From: Notospermus geniculatus
Lineage: Eukaryota; Nemertea; Pilidiophora; Heteronemertea; Lineidae
Direction: 5' to 3'
DNA: 64,000 bases
Assembly: GCA_002633025.1 (NCBI GenBank)
Contig: NMRB01001318.1
Span: forward strand, 123,329-187,328
Part shown: positions 10,501 to 21,564 of the stretch, piece by piece
Layout: the number at the start of each line of letters is the position of its first letter
Numbering within the stretch: position 1 is the first letter of the stretch
The notes under the pieces: model-generated
What the model saw: only the letters and a program-made list of their open reading frames with translations
Told to the model about the DNA's origin: nothing
Databases searched by the model: none
Position numbers and translations under genes: made by a program

Positions 10501-13420
10501 AATGTATTACATGTATTTCGTTGAGGTGGAATCGGTCGCGCAAACTTTGGCGGGATGCTGGTTGTCACATCGTCGCCGCCCTCGCGGTGCATGACGGAAC
10601 TAAATCGTTCGTCTGCGTTAGTTGGTCACTACGCATGACACCCCCCCCCCTCAGTCTGGCCTGGTCTGGCTGACGCAGATTGCGCGCCGGCGGATATGAT
10701 GAGTGTCATTACATAACGAAATCAACGTCATATCCGTGCGCACTCGTCATATCGTGTCGTCTTTCTGAGATTAGCTCCATGTCAAGGATGTTGACCGTGA
10801 TATCAATCTCAACCTAATCGATCCCGGAACCAAACCATCAAGATCTGATTGATTTGAACGAACTTCAGTGCAGTTTTCCTGGCACAAGACATGTTTTCCA
10901 AGGCCTCCGTGCAATAAGGTCATCACATGATGTTGCTGCAGGGAGGCCGATATTCACCAAAATGACGTTATAATCGCTGGTTGATTGGGTCATTCCTAGC
11001 AAATGCATGCAGGAAGTATTGCTCAATGTTTCCGCTGATTATCAGACATGCCCAGAGCGAACCACCTAAAGTACATGCATGGAGAAGTTTACAGCCATTA
11101 CAACATGATGTACAGAGCAAAGTTCTCAACAATCCGTCAGATTTGTTAAAGTGTGAAAGGAACGAATGTATTTATGTTGATTGTTGTGGATACTTAGCAA
11201 CACTCAAAAATGCTGATCCATCAATCCATAATTGCAGAATATGGGGTTCACAAGGGGTCACGTGCTTCTGGCATGATGGGTAGAGGAAAGATTGGCAATA
11301 ATATTGCCCATCTGGATCCTCATATTAAATCTGCAATAATATTGATCATGTATGCGACGCTTTACCTGGCGGGGGGGGCCATTTACACCTGACTTGACAA
11401 ACAAACTTGGTGATCTCTGGGAATCTGGAATAGCGATTGCATGGCGTCTGACGGCCGTCCCCTGATCGCTAATAAATCATTACCAAACTTAAAATCAAGA
11501 ATCCAGGCCTATGCCTGTAACATCGCCTTATCTTGTGAATGGATTTTTTTTTCGGTGTACTTGTAACAACCTTCAAATGTATCTTTGAGAAGTGGGCAAG
11601 GTCCGTCATTCCAAACTACGCACGAGTCTGGTATGCGACTTGATAACGAGATTTTTATACTTTTGTCAAGGATTGATAGGCCTGGAGGGATTGCTGATGC
11701 AGCATACGTCTGCAAAAGGAAAGCGACTTTCGCTTCATCTGATATCGGAGCTTATCTGAACAATCCAATTGAATTAAAGTAGTTTGTCCTGATTTCTCAA
11801 CCTGACCGATCTTAGCACTGATACCATGACGTATACCTACATAGGTTCACCTCTAGGCCTCAAGCTACAATATCTATACAGGACATGCGCGTGTACATGA
11901 AAATATGTTTGTTCAAAGAGATTTTCTATGACGATAAACTCGCCACCAGGGGCGTTCCCGCGACAACGATGTGACGTCATAGAATCGTCCCTGTTCTGTT
12001 TGCGACAATGATGACCAGCCCGTCATGACTGTGGCGGCAAAGTTTCAATAACAAACAAGCGTCGCTGACAAGACATGCACCTGATTCATGTTAGCTACCC
12101 ACGTTTTGCCCGTCTGCCTCTTTCTTGCTTGGTTTATTGACAATATCTTTTGTTTACAGCATAATCGGTCATGAAAGGTTCCGCTTGTCATCACCTGGAG
12201 CCTGTTGATATCGTCACTGGGGATGCCCCCTCTCTTTCATCGTAACATGAAAGACTGATATTATAAACTATTCATGTTTTTCAGGTCAGAAATGGCGCAG
12301 TTTGGAAATCGCCGAGAAGAGACCATTCGTTGAAGAAGCCGAACAAATCCGCCTCCAACACATCCAGGACCACCCGGACTACAAATACAGGCCTCGAAGG
12401 CGAAAACATCCAAAAAGGGTCTCACGACGGATGTCGGGTGTTGTTAAGACCGAGCCACGGAAAAGTCCAGTGCCGTCCCCTTGTGACGAAATGACCACAA
12501 CCATCGTCAAGGAGGAGTACAGTCCCAGTCTGGGGTCCACCATGCTCACGCCCGAGTCATCCCCGTGTACGAGCCCCAACCCAGACATCCAGCAGACCAG
12601 GGCCGCCGGGATGGAGAAACTTCCCGGGATAGCTGGACTCCTCACGCCAGAGATGTCCCCCATGGAAAGGAAGGATAACGTCTTTCAATTCCCACCTGCT
12701 GCGAAGAAGTCCCCTCCCGTCACCGACCTACTGCGCATGTTTGGCTCCAAACGAACGTCTGATTCCTACAACCGAGTTTACACCCCAACCAGCACGCACC
12801 TGACAACATCGTGCGAGAACCTGGTCACTTTGAGAGCTCTCGTCTCAAGTCCCACACTCCTGACGTCTGCGCGCCTCTCCATGCAGCAGAGCGCCCTCCA
12901 GCGGACCAACTCGTTACAAGTGACCCCCAAGACGGAGCCACAGGACCAATTAACCTACAGACGAACCATGAGCATGCCCGTAGAATATCACCAAGGCAAC
13001 AACGATCTCACACCCATCGGTTGCTCAAATCAGAATCAAATTCGAAACACCTACAATCTGACGTCACCACAGAATACATATTCTAATGCCCCGGATCTAA
13101 CGGTACTACAAGAATTTTCATCAGTGGAACAACTTGATGACGTGGACAGGAGTGAATTCGACCAGTATTTCGGCATGGACTTTGGCAGTCATGACGCAAC
13201 CTTGAAAAACTACGCCACCTATCAATACAATATGGCTTCCACACGGGATGAAAGTGCTAGCGTTCGACAGAGTCAAATGGTATGCAATCCGAACACAAGC
13301 TTTCAGGATGAGTCGTGCACAATGTATCAATCTGATGGTATGAGTTTCTGTGACACTTTTGACAATGATGATGGCAGCGCATGCCTGATATCCGCCCTTA
13401 CCAAGACCAGTTATTGCTGA
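7588..13420 (+). CDS. SoxF: SoxF-class HMG-box transcription factor (Sox7/17/18 type)
   Basis: Two coding exons, 7588..7882 and 12285..13420, joined in phase 1 (G|GT), 476 residues. The start ATG at 7588 (AAACAAATGG) opens [10 protein letters not shown]; the frame is open further upstream but without another ATG. The HMG box spans about residues 62-138: [19 protein letters not shown], then the [16 protein letters not shown] junction, and ends in the basic stretch [10 protein letters not shown]. The wording matches SoxF better than SoxB/C/D/E. A C-terminal [11 protein letters not shown] at about 384-394 corresponds to the SoxF beta-catenin-interaction motif (DRTEFEQYL in vertebrates), and the terminus [11 protein letters not shown] recalls the conserved LISVL tail. 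Possible SUMO sites are VKTE, VKEE and PKTEP. Nuclear DNA-binding activator; the family acts in endoderm and vascular/haemal development with Wnt signalling. Confidence 0.92.
7883..12284 (+). other. SoxF intron (4.4 kb) inside the HMG box
   Basis: Donor GTAAGTTG directly after the SKMLG codons; acceptor CATGTTTTTCAG at 12273-12284. The position within the HMG box is the one I know for SoxF genes. Contents: a poly-G run near 8020, a foldback element at 8826..8930, a poly-C run near 10630, a poly-G run near 11370 and a CTCF-like word at 11943. No nested gene recognised. Confidence 0.85.
8826..8930. mobile_element. Foldback MITE in the SoxF intron
   Basis: A 105-bp near-palindrome: GGGGCCGTATCCATAAAACA at the left returns inverted as TGTTTTGTGCATACGACCCC at the right, with arms matching through the AAGTGTAAAATTTCCCTT core. 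The end sequence resembles the GGGTCGTATTCATAAA end of the element at 25661..25790, suggesting related families. Confidence 0.7.
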
Positions 13421-14139
13421 TCTCAGCCTAGTGCTATAAACGTTTAAGTGGTTCTCATAAATCTTGACGACTGTAGACTGTGATGGACAGAAGGTCAAGT
13501 ATTTCTATGACAGGATCGATATTCTATCAAACAATATCTGGTCTTCACCATGATTGGCCTGATTTAGTGACTCTTTACGTGATATCTGACGTCCATGTGG
13601 GGAAAGGCTGGTCATGACCAGCCGGCAGCTGAGTTCGGCTGGCATAGCCAGCTCTTGTTGCTCAGCTTCTCTGAATCACTCACACGGAATGATCAAAAGT
13701 AGACATGTTTGTCAGTGAGGAGTCGTGACTGATGCTGCGTCATGGATTTTTCGAATGTTATGACCTTTAAAAGGTCAAGGTGATGACAGTGACGACGTGA
13801 AAATGCCTCACTTGAAAGTTTGAGACGTGGTTTATATGGAGGGTACATGCATACGACGCCAGCACATTCATTTACGGTCAGAAATACCTTCAAACTGTCA
13901 AAAGGACACTTAATCGAGTGCCCATGTGCTGCTCCATTGGGAAATTCTATATACTAGTTATTAAACAGAAAGTACGCCTTTGGTGCGAACAGTTTGCTTT
14001 AAGATGGCTGACCCACGTGATAGGCCTACCCAATGGGATTTTAGTATTTGTATCAAATATGTGTTTACGCCTATATGTTTAAATTATACTGTCAGCCATT
14101 GAGGGGGAATGACAAATTATAACTTTAGGGCTTGAAACC

Positions 14140-14360
14140 GAAGACTGGCTTGATGGAAAAAAAGAAACGCAATAGTGTTACCCGCAGTTTTTACAAGACG
14201 GCAAATGATAACACTCAACATATTTCTTGCCAAGTTTTCAGTTTCAAGCTTGGATATTTTTATCGGGACCATGCTGAATCGAACCCACCACCTCAGAGGT
14301 GCCAGGGTCGACCTGTTTGCAATGCGCCGGTCTGCGACTATCAGCGGTGAGTGGTACCGT
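14140..14360 (-). other. Possible tRNA-derived SINE
   Basis: On the minus strand, TAGTCGCAGACCGG resembles an A box and GGTGGTGGGTTCGATTCAGC contains a B box (GGTTCGATTC) about 55 bases further on. The rest of the body matches nothing I know. Weak call. Confidence 0.3.
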
Positions 14361-14426
14361 GGCGTCATAAACAATCGGTTCATCATAAGCCGTGGTTACA
14401 CTACATAGAAATCCCCGGGTTTTTTA

Positions 14427-15227
14427 GCCCGCTTGGCCGCAAGGCCCAGCAGGGCTTATGCTGTGGTTGGGGTCATTGAGTGGTGGTCTGTCGTGCGTTA
14501 GTCCGTACGGCGGTACGTCCGTACGTCCGTAAACTTTGGTTTGTTAGCGCTCTAGCGCCTTTATTTTTCGAGGAATCTTTTTGGTCCTTGGTGGGTGTAT
14601 ATATGGGCCTAAGATCTAGGTCGAGTTCGATTTTGAATGCGGTTGGATTCCTACTTTGGCCTCCAGGGGGCGTTTTGTGAAAAATTTCAAAGGGCTATAA
14701 TTTGATAATGGTTTAAGCTATTGTGTTGAAACTTTGTACACATTCACCTCTAGGTTATAGCAACTTACAGACAGAATTTTAGTGAAATCTGATTCTTGAC
14801 TTTGCCACTAGGGGGCCAAAACCAAAATCACTAAAAGTGCTATTTCTCCCTCACCAAGAGATGGATCTTTTTCAAATTTTTATCATGGGTATATCTAATG
14901 AGAATACATAAGATAATACTTGAGTTTTTAAATTTGACCTACTTTGGAAGGTCACAGGGGTCAAAGTTTGTCTGAAATTACGAAATTGGCTCTTTTTGTA
15001 ATGGCTTGACCGATTGCTTTGAAACTTCGCACATACATGTATCTACCTCTAGGCTGTAACAACTCAGACGAATTTTCGGCAAAATCTGATTCTTGACTTT
15101 GCCACTAGGGGGCCAAAACCCCAAACATAAAGTGTTGTTTCTCCCTAACGAAGTGATGGATCTTCGTCAAATTTCTATCAAGGGTAAATAGGATACATAA
15201 CATAATACTTCTCCAAGCCAAGCGGGC
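14427..15227. mobile_element. 801-bp interspersed element with GCCCGCTTGGC inverted ends
   Basis: GCCCGCTTGGC at 14427-14437 is exactly complemented by GCCAAGCGGGC at 15217-15227. The interior contains a partial direct duplication: the module AAATCTGATTCTTGACTTTG followed by CCACTAGGGGGCCAAAAC, TTTCTCCCT and GATGGATCTT occurs at about 14787-14890 and 15080-15180. No reading frame of transposase size, so it is non-autonomous or not a DNA transposon at all. Three CTCF-like words lie inside it. Confidence 0.5.
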
Positions 15228-15879
15228 ACAGTGCCATTGGCACTATTTTTGACACCCGGCCCGGTCTAGCCCGGCTGTGAAAAATCCCTCCTGAGGCCCG
15301 GTGCCCGTCAACACTACTCAAATTTTGTGACGGGGACCTAAATTAAGCCCTCCAAAAACCGTTCGAGCTCGGAGGGGATTATTACACCCCGTTTTTAACA
15401 GGTGTGGACAGAAAAAACACGGGTTCGACACGGGTTTTTTATGTAGTGTAACGAGGGCTAGTGTCTCAACATTACACCACATTCTGTTATTGACTTCTTT
15501 TTTGCATAATATTCTAGGAAAACTTAAAACATGTCTTTTATCCATGTGGAAGGGGAAACGGTGAAATCTCGTGCAGGTGAAGCAACATTTTGACTTGACT
15601 CTAGTTTAGTCACGACTGAGCAGAACGAATTTATCTGTGACAGCGACATTTTGTTGCGAGTAGCTGCATCAGTCTTGAGAGTGTTAATCTATATCTAAAG
15701 TGTTGGCCTTATACCCCCACTGCCCATGTCTTAAAACATTATCGAATCCTTGACACTGGTTTATTGGGATTATTTCACTTCCGTATTCTGATAAAGTGAG
15801 ATATGACGAGTGGAATGGTCAGTAAAAGGACAGAACTAACGAGTCACATTGACTGGACATGTGGAAGCTAAATCATTCG

Positions 15880-16205
15880 TAACGGGGAACCCTCGGGGCT
15901 GCCTCGGGGGGGGGGGGCTGCGTTATTCTCAGTGCATGTGATCGGGGAACCCACGGCTGGCCGTCTCAGGCACATCTACGGGTCTGTCTAAGTATGTAAT
16001 CGGGGAACCCACGGCTGGCTGTTTCATGCACCCACACGGGGCAGTCTTAGAGTGCATGTCATCGGGGAACCCTCGGCTGTCTGTCTCATGCAGGCACCCA
16101 TGGGCGGGGTGGGGTGGGGGAGCTGTCTGAGTGGACGTAATCGGGGTACACAAAGCTGGCTATCTCAGTGCTGTGATCGAACCCACGGCGGCTGTCGGTC
16201 TCGCG
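15880..16205. repeat. Degenerate minisatellite, about 65-bp units
   Basis: Four to five diverged copies of a unit starting ATCGGGGAACCCACGGCTGG and containing CTGTCTCATGCA. Includes a G homopolymer near 15908 and a GGGGTGGGGTGGGGG run. Confidence 0.65.
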
Positions 16206-19105
16206 TGAGCGCCTTGCTCTTGCACTGTTACAATCTCCAGATTTGTCCAATTTTGAGTTAAAGGTTGCAGCGATCGCTTATAAGTTCATACCGTGAATTG
16301 ATATTCGCCAGGAAGCATTAGAAATCTATCATTATATTTGCCATGTGACTGGCAGGCCAACTTATGTCATTACGTCATTGTCCAGGGTTGCAGCTTATTA
16401 GGCCTGTCAGTGATTGAGGTTTGTAGGCCATGATAGGCCGATCAGCTGGCTGTCAAATGCGGTCAACACCAGTTAAGTACTTCCCTGAAACTCTCTGGGT
16501 CAAGGGAGGCAACCTACGCTGACATGACGTGTAGGCCTAGAGTACCTTCTTTTAAGCCTTCCCACACGCGCATCCCGCTATAGTTCTCATTATGACTGGC
16601 CATTTTCAACAGAAAAATACTCAATGAAATCAATTGCTACTTATTAAACGAAACAGCGAGTGTAAACCACTTTGTTAAATGTCATGTTCTCAGAAGTGGA
16701 TGCAGGAGTCAGAGTCATTGCCCTTATAGGAAGCGGGCACTTTCCTGTCACTTGGACCCTATCCTTCCGACATGACCGTGGGAACACAGTTGTCAGTGAT
16801 CTCAAACACCGCAACATGAGGCGGATTTCATTACAACATTTATGAGAAGGTAGCGGACTTGTTTTATGACGTCCGACTATTTGAATATTCAACTCCCAGG
16901 TTGAAAAGGCTGCATGTTTGATCCAGGTATGACCCATGTAGGGTCAGTTGTACGCGTTTCTACCATGAGAACCTCGCCAGTAAGGGGAGACGGCCAATCC
17001 GTAGCAACCTAACGCGTCTGGAGCAATGAAAAACAGCACGGGACATACTTAATGATGACATACCATTTCTGTGGTGATCAAATTGCAAGATTAAATCAGT
17101 AGTTGGCAGGTTAGAATGAAAAAGTGCGACTCATTTTATACACAGACATTTTCTTGTCTCTCGTTTCGGAAATCTGTAAATGCTAAATTCGTCGCCTCAA
17201 TGACGTTGGCAGCGGGACCTATGCCCCGAAAGAAAAGTGTCATTCTCAACAAGGTGCATGGCTGTCCCCAACCCTGCCGATATTCCGTCGTACACCACCC
17301 GTCCCCTCGGACGTTCCGTCAGGGACATCACGTCCGCTCAGTATTCGTACATGTACATCAAGGGCGGGTAAGCCCCTAAATGACCCAAGATTCTCAGGAT
17401 GACATGTACCTAAACTCTGTCCCTTGTCCAATTTAGAACAATTTTCATTTTGTGTGCCGGTACAATGCTCGAGGCCAGTTCGCCGTCTTGTTGAGGTCCG
17501 GCCGTCATCTCCACAAAGGCGAGTTGAACCCGAGTCGTTCCCAGAATCCTGGCGACTCTGTCTCCAGACAGTACAAAGTAAAACTTGTAGGTGGCCATCG
17601 ATATTATTCAGTCCCCAGAACCCGCCAGCCGCAACATACGTTAATTACCGCAATTATCCACTGTGCTAAAAGTAACTACTGGTATTTTCCGTCTAAGAAT
17701 TCATTCTATGGGTCATACGAAATTACTACAGCATTGCTGCAGTGTCTTTCGATACATTCCACTTCCCACTTTTTCCTCCGTCGAGCCGATTTACTTAAAG
17801 GGGCTGTCTCCTCAGTGGACTTTCACGACTTCTGTCATTACCACTGGAGTATAACTTTTGTTGATGCGACCTTTACGATGTACTACTGAACTCTCCGATT
17901 CCCATTCTGGGCCACTATTCATACAATATACCCTAATATTACTACATGTATGTCCAAACTTGGACGTCTAAAACCTATTTGACTGGTCCCATGTCCTCTG
18001 ATTACATTTTGTCATGTGGGTTTCCCGGGGTGGGTTTGGACCGGGGAAGAGTCTACTCTGCCATGGTAGGCCTATTTACAGCTACCTTATAATGTAGCAA
18101 AAGAATTCATGTTTCATTCTCCACGGAGTTTCCATGCAATGCATTTGTCATATTCAGCATAATGTATTTATTGAATTGGCTTGAGTCAAAGAGCCACATT
18201 TCATGTTTTTCACACTTTTCCATTTTGAGATGTAGGCCTAAGCATAAAGAAATCATTTATACTCCCCAAGTGATGCGACCGAGCTGAAGAATGTCTCAGC
18301 TGTTCAGTGGTTGGGTTTGGTGTAGGTTTTGTAAGATGTTTTGTACAAAAACATAAAAACAAAAACGACTTTGGACCGGACACAATTCGTGTGTACACTG
18401 TCAAAATGTACCATCAGGGGAATCATTTCTGACCACCAGAGGCGCTATCGTCGCAAGACTAGGCCAAAGCGGTGGCAATGTTTTGGACATTCTTCTCGAC
18501 TCTTGTTGGTACATTTGTGTTCTTTTGCTGTAAATTGCGAGTGAGACGGCACATCAGACAGTTGTGGTGTTTCGGTAACTTGTTATTCGAAGTCACCTTC
18601 GTATAACGTCTTCGGGTGTTTCCGTCACAGGCGAAGCGCTCGTAGTGACGTCACTGTAAGTGTAAATCAGTCAGAGTGGTAATGTCAATCGACGTCAAGC
18701 CGAGAATTCAAGCGTTGGTTATTCCAGGTGCGAGTTGCGCCTTTGCAACCGAAACACCGCAAGTGACAACGTGCCAACACCCAGTGTAGGAATATTTTCA
18801 AAAAATCTGAAATCTTTTGATTTTTTCAATTTGATGTATCTCATTTTACATATCAATTCGAAGAAAACGTTGATGGTGCTGATTGCAATATTTTATGCTC
18901 GGACTTTCGAGCCCAGGCCATGACACCATAACTAACTCACTATCTTATCTACAACACATACTCCTGCGGCCTCGACGACTAATGCAAGTTTTTCATGGGA
19001 TCAAAAACGTAATAAAATTGGCATACCAGAGATGGTGGTTTAGACGGATAGTACTAGTACATGTATTGGGGAAGTTAATCCGAAAACATTTTCCAGTCAC
19101 ACACA

Positions 19106-19223
19106 GGGTCATTTGAATAAAGACTAGCAAATGCTTTGACTTCAACTTTGTACAGCATTGCTTAGTGCATTTGCATTGCAAAATTCAAGTAAAAGCATTT
19201 GCTAGTCTTTATTCATATGACCC
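19106..19223. mobile_element. Foldback MITE, copy 1 (two-copy family)
   Basis: About 118 bp. The left arm GGGTCATTTGAATAAAGACT continues AGCAAATGCTTT and returns inverted at the right as AAAGCATTTGCTAGTCTTTA then TTCATATGACCC. A second copy with the same arms and a similar loop (TGTACAGCATTG) lies at 54907..55024 in the opposite orientation. Confidence 0.75.
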
Positions 19224-19520
19224 ATTCTCACAAATGAAGAGGACAATGCGCCCAACTTGTGGGAAAAACTGCTCCACAGCACGTTCTGTACTGTCGGAGT
19301 TTATCTGACGTAGGCCCTATGTTTATGTAGTGAGTGATCAAAATTATTTGTACTTTTATAACTGCAAACTTGCAGAGTGCATGGCCAGAGTCAAAACTGT
19401 GACTGCGTGTCTGGTTTGTTTTGTGATCAGGTGAAATCAATTTAGCAATAAAAATCACTATATTGTAGAAAAGATATCAGTCTCTGTATTCCGTTCTCAT
19501 CGAAAAATCTTAAATTTGAT

Positions 19521-19800
19521 TGTTCACACTGCAGCCGCGGTGCGACGCGGCGTGATCTGAACAAAGGATTACAGCCTTCTTTCCGCACCGCAAGTGTGAA
19601 CAGCTATAGGCTTAAAGCTACGTTTAGCTGACATGCGGAATGCGGATTGCGGAAGCGGAAAATGCAATGCATTTCGCATACAACATATCGCTTCCGCCAG
19701 GGATTCCGCGGCCCTATACCGCATTCCGGATGTCTGGTATAAAACGCAGCTTAACAGTGGAAACAATCAGGCGCGAATCGCCCCGCCCCTGCAGTGTGAA
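19521..19800. mobile_element. Nested foldback sequences with TTCACACTG ends
   Basis: An inner imperfect palindrome (about 19612..19755) pairs TTAAAGCTACGTTTAGCTGA with a complementary region ending AAAACGCAGCTTAA, and TGCGGAATGCGG with CCGCATTCCG. Around it, TGTTCACACTGCAGCC (19521) is echoed inverted by GCAAGTGTGAACA (about 19590) and CAGTGTGAACG (about 19793). Looks like one foldback element inside or beside another of the same kind. Confidence 0.5.
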
Positions 19801-20602
19801 CGAGGCTTTAACCGCCAAGAAGGGTTGTTCGACCAACAATTTTGGAGCAGTTTCGACGAAGGAGTTTCACTGTTGAAGTTATGGATTGAAGCACATGAAT
19901 TCTACAATGGGCCAGATTCTCCCAGTAGGCCTACCGTGATATTTTATTAGAACACCGGCCCTATAGCTAGAACCAGCAGGGCGGCGGCGATGAGAAATGT
20001 CCCATCTCTGTGGACTATGGGCGATTCTAATCGTCCTCCACATGCAAAAATATCATGGAGTCGCAGTGCAATGAAAGGGTCATCCGCCGACCACAGTCAT
20101 AATTGGAGATATCGGGTAGACCGACAATCATCCATGGTCGTATCACAATAATTTAGGACAAGCATGCGTAATTTAAAGAAGACATTGGCCCAGGTTCTAA
20201 TTTGAAATTGGCGACTGACGGAGGAAGGCGATCCCCCGGTGAGCCGCCTCGGGCGCCGTCAGGATCGAATGACGAAATCAGCAAATTCATGTGTCTTTGG
20301 GTAAGTAGTTACAAAGTATCGGTGACAAGTGAATAAGAAATCAAGGTCAACTGTTCCCTGGAACACGAGGAATGTTCCGTCTGCTTAGGGAATCACATTT
20401 CGACAAATACGCTGCATTGGCGCAGTGACATTTATTCTAGGACTATCAATCCTTTCACATCAAGGTCAACAGAGCACAGGCATGGTACATCATTTCGACA
20501 CAACTACTTTTGTATTGGCATATATGCTAAATCCCTAGAGACAATGGGAAAGAAATACATGTATGATTATTACTTATATAGACTACAGAAAACACGCCTT
20601 TG

Positions 20603-20661
20603 TACTGCCCTCAGAGGGTGCAAGTTGGGTTTAACCCAACTTGCACCCTCTGAGGGCAGTA
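20603..20661. repeat. Near-perfect 59-bp palindrome
   Basis: Two 29-base arms (TACTGCCCTCAGAGGGTGCA...GGGTT and its exact complement) separated by a single T. No mismatch in the arms. It could extrude as a cruciform, be the core of a recent foldback transposon, or be an assembly fold-back. Confidence 0.85.
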
Positions 20662-21564
20662 ATGCCTCAGTGCACAGGCAGGCAGGGTACACAGGCTCTG
20701 AGCAGTACGGACCTCAAGAGGGTCCACTTTTCACATCCAAGGCAACAATATAATGCAAGAGAATACAGTTCATGTAATAGAAGAGTCCATCATTGTGATG
20801 GACATTTCATCAAAGGTGACCATCATAATGATAATAATTGTGTATGATAATGGAGGCAAGTTAACATAGCTGAAAAGAAAGCATCAAGGTTAGTCAAGAA
20901 GAAATTAGCAATAGTCACAACATCAAAAAACAGTTTGAGATGAAGATTGCAAGATCACTTCATACTCAGAAGAGCACATTCAAACAGGTCCATACACACC
21001 ATAATAAAGACATGTGTGACGGATGAGACGGGGGGGGGGGGCTACACATATACGTCAGTCTGTAAACAAGTGAAAACACAATATGGAACATGGAGAGACC
21101 AAGACATCACTGTCACAAGCTATAAAAGAATGAACTCCAAAGGCTCACTTTAATAGCATACATTTCATTCATATCATTTAATAATAAAAGAAATATGTAC
21201 AGAAGTTTTTTTTACATGATTCCAAAGTAAAATTCACTTTGCCCAGATCAGAAGAGGTGCACACAAAGTTGAGTGCATAATATACAGCTGTGTGCATCTT
21301 CTGTCTTCTGTGTGCAGGAATTTAACAACTATCTACAAAGACTTCACCCACTGACCAAACAATTCATGCTCCTTATCAATCTTGACGGGCAGGTTTACTC
21401 AGCAGGACTTTGGTGTGAAAGGCTCACTCTGCTGATGTAAATCACCTTCAGCAATCCAGAAAACCTCTCCACAGATCCTGTCAAAGCATCCCTGTCTCTT
21501 CTCTTTACTTTACATGTAGAGCTGTCCTGGTGGTAGCTTCTCATCAGATGTTTCCGAGTTTCAT

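Larger units (their letters stand above)
13421..21564. other. Gene-free repeat-rich region between SoxF and MTFR
   Basis: The first few hundred bases should be SoxF 3' UTR; the last part (to about 21150) is probably MTFR 3' UTR, with minus-strand ATTAAA words at 21149-21154 and 21177-21182 as candidate poly(A) signals. In between I see only repeats: a possible SINE near 14150-14360, an 801-bp element, a 65-bp minisatellite, foldbacks and a perfect palindrome. No splice-bounded exon or conserved protein was recognised. Confidence 0.5.
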
